From a virus: a stretch of 64,000 bases of DNA. The stretch lies in the IMG/VR virus record IMGVR_UViG_3300031997_000001, positions 124,001 to 188,000 of that record; one strand, given 5' to 3'. The translations under genes were made by a program, and so were the position numbers. Below the pieces are notes generated by a model, which searched no databases, was not told the DNA's origin, and saw nothing but the letters and a program-made list of their open reading frames with translations. This document shows, piece after piece, positions 41,568 to 49,381 of this stretch. Numbering within the stretch: position 1 is the stretch's first letter; every line of letters starts with the position of its first letter.

Positions 41568-41948
41568 CTAGGCATCCAGCAACTCGCCGCACTCCTCACA
41601 CTCGTAGCCGTCCAGATCGATCTCCCCGCCGTTCGTCCATGGGCCCAGCTTCCCTTTCTCGGTGATCTCCCGGTGGCGGCACATAGAGAAGGATGCCAGT
41701 AGCTTACCGCCGCATTTGCAGTGGGTCGGATGGCGGAATTCCGGAAGCTTGGTCCTCTTGGCGCTGGTGAAGATCGTCCCGCTCTCGCAGAACTCGTAGA
41801 TCTTGCCGTAGATCCGCGCCAGATAGACCTTCTTGTTCCATCGCCTGCCGTACGTGATGAAGGCGGACCCGCAGTTCTCGCCGCCGTACAAGGTCACGGC
41901 CTCGTCCCGGCGTAGCATCGCCGCCTTCTGTGCTTCTGTCATCTTCAT
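41568..41948 (-). CDS. Zinc-binding protein
   Basis: 126 residues from ATG at 41948 (or two codons on). CKCGGK and MCRHRE in the middle, YECEECGE at the end, so probably two metal sites. Basic N-terminal half (FITYGRRWNKKVYLARIYG). Function unknown. Confidence 0.7.
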   Translation of the reverse strand: MKMTEAQKAAMLRRDEAVTLYGGENCGSAFITYGRRWNKKVYLARIYGKIYEFCESGTIFTSAKRTKLPEFRHPTHCKCGGKLLASFSMCRHREITEKGKLGPWTNGGEIDLDGYECEECGELLDA

Positions 41949-42121
41949 CGCCCGCCTCCTATCTTGTGTCCCATGGCTCGGGCCAGGATGAGCATCCGCT
42001 TGGACGGCCTGTTGCAGTCTTCGCAGAGCTTGATGGCCGGACATTCCCGCGCCTTGCAGATCTTGTCCTCGGGGACGGATCGGCCACAAGCCATACAGCG
42101 GCGCATGAGTGGGGTGTCCAT
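41945..42121 (-). CDS. Small zinc-finger protein (58 residues)
   Basis: ATG at 42121. CMACGRSVP, CKARECPA and LCEDCNRP give six Cys, enough for a compact finger; the end is basic. Overlaps both neighbours by 1-4 bases. Confidence 0.7.
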   Translation of the reverse strand: MDTPLMRRCMACGRSVPEDKICKARECPAIKLCEDCNRPSKRMLILARAMGHKIGGGR

Positions 42122-42402
42122 TACCAGGAAACTCGGATCAGGTAATTGCCGGGCTGGAGGATGCCCTTCTCGACCAGCAGATTGAATAGCGGCCAGGACC
42201 GGTACTGGAGGTTTCCGTTCGCCAGCTCCTTCCGATCGTACGGGTCCAGCTTCCCGTCCACGCCCACGTAAGCCTTGTCGATGTCGTTGCCGCATTCCTC
42301 ACATGCGGCGTACTCATACTTCCCCTTCGCCTCTGGCACGTTCTTGTTGACCAGCTCCTCAAACTCGTGGTAGCCCATGACGGTAAAGGTCAGCGTCTTC
42401 AT
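42121..42402 (-). CDS. Hypothetical protein with Cys pair
   Basis: 93 residues from ATG at 42402 (GGAGGTGAA upstream). ACEECGND in the middle, then helices and a final strand (GNYLIRVSW). No family recognised. Confidence 0.7.
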   Translation of the reverse strand: MKTLTFTVMGYHEFEELVNKNVPEAKGKYEYAACEECGNDIDKAYVGVDGKLDPYDRKELANGNLQYRSWPLFNLLVEKGILQPGNYLIRVSW

Positions 42403-42410
42403 TTCACCTC

Positions 42411-42722
42411 CTATTTCAGCTGGACCACGGCTTCGGTGCTGACGTCGAGCGTGAACAGGCCCGTGTCGTCCGAGGCGTTCTTCTCCCAAGACGGTCGCGT
42501 TGCCGTGTGCAGCCTTGTGGCTGATGCATCCACGATCCAGTGCCGCCGCGTTTTCCGCGTCCGGAGCATCGAGCGCAGCTGCGCATCCGTAGACCGGGAT
42601 GTGGAATCAAAGGGGAACAAGACCTCCGACACGCGGATCAGCACCTCGTCGTGCGTCATCTTTCCCGTCTTGTCCACGAAGATGCGGTAACTCTCGCCAT
42701 CCTCGATGATCCAGGCGTTCAT
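42411..42722 (-). CDS. Hypothetical protein
   Basis: 103 residues. Strands AWIIEDGESYRIFVDKTG, HWIVDASATRLH and LFTLDVSTEAVVQL around a basic helical middle. TAG/SD overlap with the next gene. Confidence 0.7.
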   Translation of the reverse strand: MNAWIIEDGESYRIFVDKTGKMTHDEVLIRVSEVLFPFDSTSRSTDAQLRSMLRTRKTRRHWIVDASATRLHTATRPSWEKNASDDTGLFTLDVSTEAVVQLK

Positions 42723-42730
42723 GTGGCCTC

Positions 42731-42988
42731 CTAGTTTGGTCGGACCGTAAGCTCCAGCAGGCCCGGACCAGCCTCGGTCTTCCAGCAGACCGCGTTGGCG
42801 ATCCGGTCCGGATCGATCTTCTTGTCCTGCGCCATGTAGAGGATGCCGAAGATTCGGTCGAACCGCTCATAGAACGCGTGGTCCGGCTGACGGATGGCAG
42901 GGATTTCTGACGGAGGGACCGAGGCGAGCCACTTAAGCTCTGATTGGATCTTCCCGGCAGACATCTGCCACTTCATCTGGCGGCTCAT
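42731..42988 (-). CDS. Hypothetical protein
   Basis: 85 residues from ATG at 42988 (ATCAGGAGGACGA upstream). Helical, Trp and Lys-containing start, then FDRIFGILYMAQDKKI and an end strand LLELTVRPN. No family recognised. Confidence 0.7.
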   Translation of the reverse strand: MSRQMKWQMSAGKIQSELKWLASVPPSEIPAIRQPDHAFYERFDRIFGILYMAQDKKIDPDRIANAVCWKTEAGPGLLELTVRPN

Positions 42989-43350
42989 TCGTCCTCCTGA
43001 TCTCCGTCCTCGATCCCCCACTCCCGAGTGAGCTTGGACTTGGGCAGCTTCTTGAAGGCCTTCCTGACGGCCTCGTATCCCTTGGGGAACGCCAGGAACA
43101 GGGAATTGCCGGAACCCAGATCGATCTCGATGTCTCCCCAGGAAGAACGCGGGTCGATGGAGATCTCCCCACTCTCTTCGCCTCCGTCCTTCAGGTCGTG
43201 CTCCTCCTGGTCCAGGATCGCCTTGGCGAGATTCTCGGCGATCTGCTTGACCGGGAGAGAGCGGTTCCAGACATCAGCCTCGTAGAAGAAGGGAGTCTGC
43301 GGCTCGTGGATTTCCGGGTCGTACTCGACCGCCGCGAACGCGATCTTCAT
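42985..43350 (-). CDS. Hypothetical acidic protein
   Basis: 121 residues from ATG at 43350 (AGGAGG upstream). Strands KIAFAAVEYDP and GDIEIDLGSGNSLFLAF; acidic loop in the middle and at the C-terminus (EDGDQEDE). No family recognised. Confidence 0.7.
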   Translation of the reverse strand: MKIAFAAVEYDPEIHEPQTPFFYEADVWNRSLPVKQIAENLAKAILDQEEHDLKDGGEESGEISIDPRSSWGDIEIDLGSGNSLFLAFPKGYEAVRKAFKKLPKSKLTREWGIEDGDQEDE

Positions 43351-43358
43351 GTGGCCTC

Positions 43359-43556
43359 CTATGTCTCCAGTTTCTTGATGATTGGGGCAGCTGCCCACAG
43401 AGCCGATGAGAGCCTGGCGTAATAACGGACGTCGGGCGGTCCAGCCTCCGGATCGTTAACGGTGAGCCTGTATCCTTCCTGCTTGACCCAGTCGATCTCG
43501 ACCTCGACCTGATCGCCCGGTCGTTTGACTTTGACCTGGAGGATCTTGTAGGTCAT
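43359..43556 (-). CDS. Hypothetical protein
   Basis: 65 residues. Beta-rich: YKILQVKVKRPGDQVEVEID, GYRLTVNDP, then a helix (SALWAAAPIIKKL). ATGTGGCCTCC-type junctions on both sides match its neighbours. Confidence 0.7.
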   Translation of the reverse strand: MTYKILQVKVKRPGDQVEVEIDWVKQEGYRLTVNDPEAGPPDVRYYARLSSALWAAAPIIKKLET

Positions 43557-43564
43557 GTGGCCTC

Positions 43565-43957
43565 CTAGTCGGTGAAGGTGGTCTCGCCGAGGCGGATCAG
43601 CTTGGGCTGGTGGCGGACGAACTTGAGGGCGACGACGGTGCCCACCGGCTGTTCCCGAGCCAGATCAATCAACTTGATTGCTGACTTCGTGGACCAGTCA
43701 GAGTCGGAGACGCCTGGATAAGCGGCGTTATTGCTTCGGATACAGGCGTCGATCAGCTCCTGGAGAGCGACCGGGACTTCCACGACGACCGCTCGAGTCG
43801 TCGCCTTGCGAGACGAGATGCCAGAAAAGGCGCGGTCGCACCCGCAGTTTTTGTTGTCGCACTGGAACGCGGACAGGATGACCGGTTCCAGGAAGTTGGT
43901 CCAGTTGAAGTGCGCGCCGCACCTCCCGTGATCTCCGTAAGAAACCAGGATCTTCAT
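43565..43957 (-). CDS. Hypothetical Cys-containing protein
   Basis: 130 residues from ATG at 43957 (AGGAGG upstream). CDNKNCGCD near residue 33 may bind metal. The second half is alpha/beta (AVVVEVPVALQELIDACI, GTVVALKFVRHQPKL). No family recognised. Confidence 0.7.
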   Translation of the reverse strand: MKILVSYGDHGRCGAHFNWTNFLEPVILSAFQCDNKNCGCDRAFSGISSRKATTRAVVVEVPVALQELIDACIRSNNAAYPGVSDSDWSTKSAIKLIDLAREQPVGTVVALKFVRHQPKLIRLGETTFTD

Positions 43958-44259
43958 GTGGCCTCCTTGTCTTCTGCGTCCACGTCCAGCTTCCGGACCT
44001 CCGCAGCTCCGAACTCCGGCTTCTGGATGTCGGACTGCTCGACCTTCTTCATGATCTCGCAGTCTTCTATGTGGCAGAAGTCGTCGGTGCGGCAGTCGAA
44101 GCAGCAGGTCAGATTGGGACACGCCTCCTGCACGATCTTGTAGAACTCGTCGCCGAACTTGTTGAAGGCCTTGTTGAGGATGAACGTGAGCAACCGGTTG
44201 TTGGGGTCGCCGATGATCGGACAGCGATTGCAGTCCTCGTTGCACAGACCCTTGCGGTC
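43954..44259 (-). CDS. Cys-rich protein
   Basis: 101 residues from ATG at 44259 (AGGAG upstream). CNEDCNRCPI, then CPNLTCCFDCRTDDFC and EDC: nine Cys, consistent with one or two metal centres (zinc or Fe-S). Charged C-terminal end. Function unknown. Confidence 0.7.
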   Translation of the reverse strand, partial: DRKGLCNEDCNRCPIIGDPNNRLLTFILNKAFNKFGDEFYKIVQEACPNLTCCFDCRTDDFCHIEDCEIMKKVEQSDIQKPEFGAAEVRKLDVDAEDKEAT

Positions 44260-44270
44260 CATAGGATCTC

Positions 44271-44408
44271 CTAGACGGCCTGACACAGGAACCAGCGATG
44301 AGTCCCGTTCACGCGAGACAGCTTGTCCGGCTTGCTGACCGGCTCGAAACAGGCCTCGTCCTTGAACTCTTCGACTTCATCTGACGTAAGTTTATACTTC
44401 TTGATGAT
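44271..44408 (-). CDS. Small protein with no standard start codon (ATC?)
   Basis: 45 codons to TAG at 44271. AGGAG is followed by ACATCATCAAGAAG; no ATG, GTG or TTG occurs in frame before the well-formed sequence KKYKLTSDEVEEFKDEACF. The start is therefore probably one of the two ATC codons (44408 or 44405). Could instead be a mutated start. Confidence 0.45.
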   Translation of the reverse strand: MIKKYKLTSDEVEEFKDEACFEPVSKPDKLSRVNGTHRWFLCQAV

Positions 44409-44413
44409 GTCTC

Positions 44414-44527
44414 CTACTTGAACTCGATCCGGGCATCAGGCGGGCGGTTATACCGCTCGCATTCGGGATCCTTGACCGTGGTCCACCACGGACGCTTGGT
44501 CTTCTGTCGCCGCTGTGGCTTCTTCAC
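44414..44527 (-). CDS. Micro-protein, basic (37 residues)
   Basis: GTG at 44527 with AGGAGGGG 3 bases upstream. Sequence VKKPQRRQKTKRPWWTTVKD then PECERYNRPPDAR: basic first half with two Trp. The TAG at its end forms part of the next ribosome-binding site. Confidence 0.55.
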   Translation of the reverse strand: MKKPQRRQKTKRPWWTTVKDPECERYNRPPDARIEFK

Positions 44528-44535
44528 ATCCCCTC

Positions 44536-45300
44536 CTAGATGTCCAGAACCCTGGACCCGAGGTTGCCGAACTTCTGCAGGACCTGCTTGGACGCGCCGG
44601 TCTCGGCTTCCAGCGAACCCCAGTCGAAGTTGCTGGACGTCGTCGACGGACCGTCGTCGTCTCCCAGCCTGCGCCCACCCAGGTCGCCGAACTTCTTGAG
44701 GGCGGCGATGACGGAAGCGGCGATCCGCTTGAGCACCATCCGCACGCCGGCGACCAGCTTGTTCTCCACGTCCCATCGGCGGTCGAAGGCCATCGTTCCG
44801 CCGGCCTTGCTCTCGGCGATGGACTTGAGCTGCCAGGCCTGGTCCTTGTTGATGACCAGGTGGGTGACGTCCTTGGACCAGGAGTTCATGACCTCGGCGT
44901 AGACGAACTTGTTGGCGTCGTAGTTCTGCAGGATCTTGAGGGTGCCCGCGTCCACCTGGGGACCGAAGGGCTTCTTCTTCGACAGCTGCAGGTCGACGAA
45001 CTCGAAGCGGGCGATCTTGTACTGGTGGCCCAGCGTCTTAGCCACCTCTTCCTCCTGACGGAGCTCGCCGATCTGGGTCTCGACGTACTGACCCTCCTTA
45101 CGCGGCCGGAGCTTGTCCTTGAGCTTCTTGGCCAGGAACTCATCCAGCTCGGACTCCGTGGCGAAGTCCAGGACCTGTTCCGCGGACGATCCGCCGACGC
45201 GTCCCCATGAGAGGGTCAGCTTGAGCCCGTCCCTCTCGGTTTTGTAAAACTTGTTGTGTTGTGCGCTTTTGCACAGGTAGTACTTCACTTCTTTCGCCAT
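44536..45300 (-). CDS. WGR-domain protein with two C-terminal FGxLGxR motifs
   Basis: 254 residues from ATG at 45300. Residues 5-75 are a WGR domain (YYLCKSAQHNKFYKTERDG, LTLSWGRVGG, then the fold's last helix), the domain that senses DNA breaks in PARP proteins and occurs in MolR-type regulators. The middle is a charged alpha/beta region. Near the end KKFGDLGGRRLG and, at the very C-terminus, QKFGNLGSRVLDI are two copies of the recurring motif. No ADP-ribosyltransferase domain. Confidence 0.8.
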   Translation of the reverse strand: MAKEVKYYLCKSAQHNKFYKTERDGLKLTLSWGRVGGSSAEQVLDFATESELDEFLAKKLKDKLRPRKEGQYVETQIGELRQEEEVAKTLGHQYKIARFEFVDLQLSKKKPFGPQVDAGTLKILQNYDANKFVYAEVMNSWSKDVTHLVINKDQAWQLKSIAESKAGGTMAFDRRWDVENKLVAGVRMVLKRIAASVIAALKKFGDLGGRRLGDDDGPSTTSSNFDWGSLEAETGASKQVLQKFGNLGSRVLDI

Positions 45301-45376
45301 GGGTTGCACTCCAGAGGAGGCTGAAGAAGTAGACAGTCATAGCTGCGGTCAGGGCCAGAGCGAACTCGGGAGCCAT
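45140..45376 (-). CDS. Possible small membrane protein overlapping the WGR gene
   Basis: From ATG at 45376 (TGATG overlap with the gene before). Residues 4-24 are hydrophobic (FALALTAAMTVYFFSLLW). The rest overlaps the WGR gene by 160 bases in another frame and is low quality, so if real it may end early by frameshift, or be a chance frame. Confidence 0.35.
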   Translation of the reverse strand: MAPEFALALTAAMTVYFFSLLWSATHGERSEVLPVQKRTTQQVLQNREGRAQADPLMGTRRRIVRGTGPGLRHGVRAG

Positions 45377-45594
45377 CAGTGGATGGCGACCTCGACTGCG
45401 CGATTGCCGATGAGCTGCTTGTCGACTAGCATGGCGAAGACCTTCCCGGCTGCCTTCCCTTCCGTCTTGCCGTAGTGACGCTGCATCCCCTCGACCCCGA
45501 CCGTGGGATGGATGTGCAACCAGGCTACCCATTTGCCCGGCTTGTCCATGGACTCCTGCACCCGGATGAGGATTCTGTCTTTCTCTTTCTTCAT
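45376..45594 (-). CDS. Hypothetical protein
   Basis: 72 residues from ATG at 45594. Basic strands (RILIRVQESMDKPGKWVAWL) and an end helix-strand (AVEVAIH). ATGA overlap with the gene upstream. Confidence 0.65.
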   Translation of the reverse strand: MKKEKDRILIRVQESMDKPGKWVAWLHIHPTVGVEGMQRHYGKTEGKAAGKVFAMLVDKQLIGNRAVEVAIH

Positions 45595-45875
45595 CCCTCG
45601 TTCTCCTTGTTGAACTTCTCGATCGCCTTGGCCAGCTGCTCGGCGGCGGGGCCGAAGACGTACTCGTGGGACGCGTTCTCCTCGTCGACGAAATAGCCAG
45701 CGATGTAGGGTGCGATGGACAGGAGACCGAAGCTCATCGGAGCGATCCAGATTTCCCCATGGGCGTCGTAGCCCTTGGGCTTGCGGAACTTCTCGCCCTC
45801 GCCGGAGTAGAGCGTGCTGCCGTCCAGCTGCTTCCAGCCGTGCTTGATCAGCCATTCGCTGAGCGTCTCGCCCAT
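45591..45875 (-). CDS. Hypothetical protein
   Basis: 94 residues. Starts ETLSEWLIKHGWKQLDGSTL, a helix-turn, then GEIWIAPMSFGLLSIAPYIAG and a charged end helix. ATGA overlap downstream. No family recognised. Confidence 0.7.
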   Translation of the reverse strand: MGETLSEWLIKHGWKQLDGSTLYSGEGEKFRKPKGYDAHGEIWIAPMSFGLLSIAPYIAGYFVDEENASHEYVFGPAAEQLAKAIEKFNKENEG

Positions 45876-45885
45876 ATCAAGCCTC

Positions 45886-46371
45886 CTAGGTAAGGAACTT
45901 CTTGAGATCCGGCCGGAGCGTCTTAGCCTCCCTGATCTGGTTCCAGATGAACAGCCTCCGGAGCGGGACCGTGAATCCTCCCTTGCGGATCCTGTAGCGC
46001 TTGTCCAGCCAGGCCTTGAGCGTGGGATACTTCCCCTTTTCCCCGCGCCATGAGACGCCGCAGATCCCGTCGTCCGTGATGATCCCGTTGAACTTGAACG
46101 CCAGGTCGTTGATGAAGCAACCCTCGACCCAGGAGTCCAGATCTCCCATAGAGCCGTGCCGGATCTCGATCTTGTGCGAGCTCCCGAGCCAGATGGGGTG
46201 GGCGTGATCCTTCCACATGATGATCCCGCACCCGCCAGGACCCCAGCCGTCCCATCCCTTCTCGACCTTGACCTGGCCGCCGAATCGAGCCTTGCTGATC
46301 TCCGTCAGGGCGTCAAACAACTTGTCGCCTGTCAGCTTGTGGTGGGTCGTGATGTAGCCGTGGTTGGCCAT
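45886..46371 (-). CDS. Hypothetical protein
   Basis: 161 residues from ATG at 46371 (AGGAGG upstream). Trp/Gly-rich (VEKGWDGWGPGGCGIIMWKD) and His-containing N-terminal half, then a basic C-terminal half (KAWLDKRYRIRKGGFTV). Possibly a small enzyme or binding protein; no family recognised. Confidence 0.7.
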   Translation of the reverse strand: MANHGYITTHHKLTGDKLFDALTEISKARFGGQVKVEKGWDGWGPGGCGIIMWKDHAHPIWLGSSHKIEIRHGSMGDLDSWVEGCFINDLAFKFNGIITDDGICGVSWRGEKGKYPTLKAWLDKRYRIRKGGFTVPLRRLFIWNQIREAKTLRPDLKKFLT

Positions 46372-46379
46372 CAAGCCTC

Positions 46380-46568
46380 CTAGTTGCAGACCGTGAAGTC
46401 CTTGACCTTCTTGTTCTTGCGCAGGGCCTCGCGGACGGCATCGATCACAAGGGGTCGAAGCTCGTCCTTCGGGAGGCCCTCGACGTCGATGATGAAGTCG
46501 TCCTTCGGGCCTTCGCCCAGCGAAATAGAGACGGAATTCATGAAGCCGCGATGGGGTTTCTTGCTCAT
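46380..46568 (-). CDS. Hypothetical protein
   Basis: 62 residues from ATG at 46568, overlapping the LigA C-terminal gene's stop. Strands NSVSISLGEGPKDDFIIDVE then a helix (VIDAVREALRKN) and a last Cys. No family recognised. Confidence 0.7.
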   Translation of the reverse strand: MSKKPHRGFMNSVSISLGEGPKDDFIIDVEGLPKDELRPLVIDAVREALRKNKKVKDFTVCN

Positions 46569-47413
46569 TTCAGCCACTCCTTGAACTGGTCGTAGGTGAC
46601 CACGTCCAGCCCGAGTTCCATGGCAGCCATTGCCTTGTTACTGCCGGTGCCGAGCGCCTTGACGATCAGGTGCGTGCAGTTCTTGGACACGCTGCTCCTG
46701 ACGACGCCGCCCAGGGACTCGAACTTCTCCTGCTCGGCTCCCGTGGGCCGGACCCCCGTAAAGACGATGGCCCGACCGGCCAGCTTGCCGCCCGTTGCCA
46801 CGGGCTTCGCCTTCTCGGCCTTCGCAATCTTGACGACCTTGAGCAGCTTCTTGATGAGCGGCAGGTTGGCCTCCACGCCGGCGGCCACGCCCTCCCGGAT
46901 GGCAGGTCCGAGAGTTTGGCACTTGCGGATGAATGCCGGATCCGAGAACTTCTCGGTCGTGTCCAGCCCGTTGTCCTCCACCATGTGCTTCGCGGCCCGG
47001 GTGCCCAGAAAGCGAACACCCAAAGATCCAAAAAATTCGTGAAGCTGGAGTTCCTGGGTCTTTCCGATCTCGTCCAGGATCTGCTTGGCGCGATCCTCGC
47101 CGAGTCGACCATTGCCCACTTTGAGATCTGCCAACTGCTTTTGGGTGAGCGCGTAAAGATCAGCGGGATCGCGGACCAATTCGCTATCCCACAGGGCGAG
47201 CTCAACCTCATCTCCCAAGAATTTGATATTCAGCGATTTTCTCCAGCGACGGACCTTCCTGATCAGACGCCCTTCGCATTCCTCATTCTGACAGAAGAGG
47301 GCTGGCCCGACACGCACAAGCTTGGACTTGCAAGCGGGGCATGAAGTAGGGATGGCGATGGGCTTGTCAAGCCGCTCGAGCTCGACCATCTTACCCTTGC
47401 ATTTGATTTGCAT
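46565..47413 (-). CDS. ligA: NAD-dependent DNA ligase, C-terminal piece (zinc finger, HhH, BRCT)
   Basis: 282 residues from ATG at 47413 (GGAG 9 bases upstream, inside the inserted DNA). CPACKSKLV with LFCQNEECEG is the LigA zinc finger. Residues about 80-150 are the helix-hairpin-helix region (HEFFGSLGVRFLGTRAA is a standard LigA segment). Residues about 205-282 are BRCT (AGRAIVFTGVRP, THLIVK). The N-terminal adenylation and OB parts are in a separate gene across the endonuclease gene. The usual LigA is one chain of about 650-700 residues, so this phage ligase should assemble from two chains. Confidence 0.9.
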   Translation of the reverse strand: MQIKCKGKMVELERLDKPIAIPTSCPACKSKLVRVGPALFCQNEECEGRLIRKVRRWRKSLNIKFLGDEVELALWDSELVRDPADLYALTQKQLADLKVGNGRLGEDRAKQILDEIGKTQELQLHEFFGSLGVRFLGTRAAKHMVEDNGLDTTEKFSDPAFIRKCQTLGPAIREGVAAGVEANLPLIKKLLKVVKIAKAEKAKPVATGGKLAGRAIVFTGVRPTGAEQEKFESLGGVVRSSVSKNCTHLIVKALGTGSNKAMAAMELGLDVVTYDQFKEWLK

Positions 47414-48311
47414 GAGGAATTGCTCCAGTATGTTAAAGGCAAACATAAAACATGAACATAATAACAGAATACAAGCAGGGATTGTCCAGTCTTATGCTTG
47501 CGCGCAAATATGGCATTCCAAAGTGCGCAGTTCTGCGGATTCTTGCAAAAGCTGGCGTTGAACGGCGCTCGCTTTCTGTCGCACTTAGAAAGTATGCCAT
47601 AGATGAGACTTTCTTCGATCGGATCGACAACGAACGGAAAGCGTATTGGCTCGGGTTCTTATTAGCTGATGGACACATACGCCATTCGGGTCGTTTCAAC
47701 AGGAGCGGGTCTGTAAGGGTGGCACTACAAGGGCGAGATGTGGCGCACCTTGAAATGCTCAAATCACACATAGGCAGCCAAAAGCCGATCAAGCTCACCA
47801 CCACAAATGCGGGGCACCCGTGTTGCATGCTTGATCTTCACTCTACGAGACTCGCGAACGTCCTGCTGTCTGCTGGCTGGACTGAGTTTAAAGAGAAAGG
47901 CGACTGCCGCATTTTAAGCACAGTACCGTTACGGTTGCGGCGACATCTCGTACGCGGCCTTGTAGACGGCGATGGTCACTTTCGGAGTTCTCCGGCTTAC
48001 AGGTGGAGAAACGGCAGGGTGTCGTACCAGCTCCATTTTGAGTTTGTCGACCTCCACCTTCCTATCGTTCAATGGGTCCAGCAGTACCTCGTGCGGCATT
48101 GTGCCATGCACCGCACAAAGGTATATCATCCATCAAAAGCTTACACGATCCGTTACGGTGGTAAGCAGGTCACGCGTATTTTGCGCCACCTCTACGCTAG
48201 CGCACACGTCGCACTTGAGCGGAAGGTAATTAAAGCACATGCTTTGCTTTCTGCTGCGTCTCCGTCCCCACAAATCCGCAGCCGGAGCACCGATAAGTCG
48301 GCTCCGCTTTG
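47400..48311. mobile_element. Homing-endonuclease insertion splitting ligA
   Basis: LigA similarity stops after VVPKCIK on the right side and resumes at KGKMVELERLDK on the left, so about 912 bases are foreign. The endonuclease takes 861 of them. Removing bases 47400-48311 would give an in-frame join. The insertion is in the conserved end of the OB domain, a typical homing target. There is too little non-coding sequence for a standard group I intron core, so a free-standing insertion is favoured. Boundaries are good to a few bases. Confidence 0.75.
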
Positions 48312-48312
48312 A
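47452..48312 (+). CDS. LAGLIDADG homing endonuclease inserted in ligA
   Basis: 286 residues, opposite strand to ligA. AYWLGFLLADGHI (about 65-77) and LVRGLVDGDGHF (about 163-174) are the two LAGLIDADG helices, so it is a two-motif monomeric enzyme. Residues 11-35 form a HTH (MLARKYGIPKCAVLRILAKAG). The gene is more AT-rich than its neighbours, as expected for a mobile gene. It nearly fills the 0.9-kb insert; its stop lies exactly at the point where the LigA reading frame loses similarity. Confidence 0.92.
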   Translation: MNIITEYKQGLSSLMLARKYGIPKCAVLRILAKAGVERRSLSVALRKYAIDETFFDRIDNERKAYWLGFLLADGHIRHSGRFNRSGSVRVALQGRDVAHLEMLKSHIGSQKPIKLTTTNAGHPCCMLDLHSTRLANVLLSAGWTEFKEKGDCRILSTVPLRLRRHLVRGLVDGDGHFRSSPAYRWRNGRVSYQLHFEFVDLHLPIVQWVQQYLVRHCAMHRTKVYHPSKAYTIRYGGKQVTRILRHLYASAHVALERKVIKAHALLSAASPSPQIRSRSTDKSAPL

Positions 48313-49381
48313 TGCACTTCGGCACAACATCCCCAGCCCTGATGATGGCCACAGTCGATCCGAGCCTGGCCCCGAGGCGTTCGATCTCCTCCACGTTGTT
48401 GAGGAGTACGTTCGAGATGATCACGCCTCCGATTCCGACGGGCTTGACCTTTCCGGTCGGAATTATGGCCCCTGTATGTCCAATGGTGAAGATCACGTCC
48501 TCGAGAACGGTCTCCGCCCCGAGCGCCTCCCACTTGTACGCCCGCTGTCCCTTCGGCCGGTCGTCCGAGACGCCCATCGCCTCGGAAGCCGCGCAGTCGT
48601 TGAGCTTGACGACGATCCCGTCGACCTCGAAGGGCAGCTTCTCCCGCGCCTGGCCCATCGCCTCGTGCGCCTTCTCGACGTTCTCCAGCTTGGTCAGCTT
48701 CTGCATCAGGTGGACCTGGAACCCGCAGCTCTCCAGGAACTGGAGCTTCTGGAGCTCGGTGCCCACGATCAGCAGGTCAGACTCCGTGCCGACGACGTCG
48801 TACGGCAGGACGCGCAGATGCTCGCATCCGGCCCCGTCCTTGGACCGCATGACCCCGTTGCCCTGGTTGCGCGGGTTGGAGCCATCCGGCCAGTACTTCT
48901 TGAAGTCCTCCTTGTACAGCAGACACTCCCCGCGGATGAACCCGGTGAACGGGGTAGGGAGCTGCTTGATGATATGCGTGGACCTGAGGATGTTGACCGT
49001 CACGTCCTCCCCGACCTTCCCGTCGCCTCGGGAGACCGCCCGGACCAGCTTCCCCTTCTTGTACTCCAGGGAGAGCGAGCAGCCATCATACTTCCACTGG
49101 ACCACGACTTCCTTGACGGGGAGCTTGTCCCACCACTTCCCCAGCTCCTCGAGCGTCTTGACCTTCTCCTGGGAGCCCATCGCTATGGCGTGCTTGACCG
49201 GCTTGAAGAGGGAGCCAGCCGGCGGGGCGCCGACCGTCTTGAGGAAGTCGTTCTTGGGGTCCAGCTCCCGAAGCTGGTCGACCAGCGCGTCGAACTCGGC
49301 GTCCGTCAAGAGAGAGACGCCGGTGTTGTAATAGGCCTCGGAGGCGGCCTTCAGCTGGGCGACGATCGCGGTGATGCTCAT
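48230..49381 (-). CDS. ligA: NAD-dependent DNA ligase, N-terminal piece (Ia, adenylation, OB)
   Basis: 383 residues. EAYYNTG (15-21) is in the NMN-binding Ia domain. QWKYDGC holds the adenylated Lys97. EVDGIVVKLN and AYKWEA are motifs IV and V. HTGAIIPTGKVKPVGIGG and AIIRAGDVVPK are the OB fold. After that, 20-25 residues encoded by the inserted DNA (with a CSGC pair) run to TAA at 48230. The first four LigA steps (NAD binding, adenylation) are covered here; DNA binding by HhH and BRCT lies in the other chain. Confidence 0.92.
   Translation of the reverse strand: MSITAIVAQLKAASEAYYNTGVSLLTDAEFDALVDQLRELDPKNDFLKTVGAPPAGSLFKPVKHAIAMGSQEKVKTLEELGKWWDKLPVKEVVVQWKYDGCSLSLEYKKGKLVRAVSRGDGKVGEDVTVNILRSTHIIKQLPTPFTGFIRGECLLYKEDFKKYWPDGSNPRNQGNGVMRSKDGAGCEHLRVLPYDVVGTESDLLIVGTELQKLQFLESCGFQVHLMQKLTKLENVEKAHEAMGQAREKLPFEVDGIVVKLNDCAASEAMGVSDDRPKGQRAYKWEALGAETVLEDVIFTIGHTGAIIPTGKVKPVGIGGVIISNVLLNNVEEIERLGARLGSTVAIIRAGDVVPKCIKAEPTYRCSGCGFVGTETQQKAKHVL

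Noticed and set aside
47400-48311. Group I intron or intein in ligA
   Set aside because: An intein must share the host frame, but the endonuclease is on the other strand. For an intron, an in-frame join with U and G at the ends can be drawn, but only about 50 bases are free of the endonuclease gene and the downstream half has its own start site. Splicing is not excluded, but it is not favoured.
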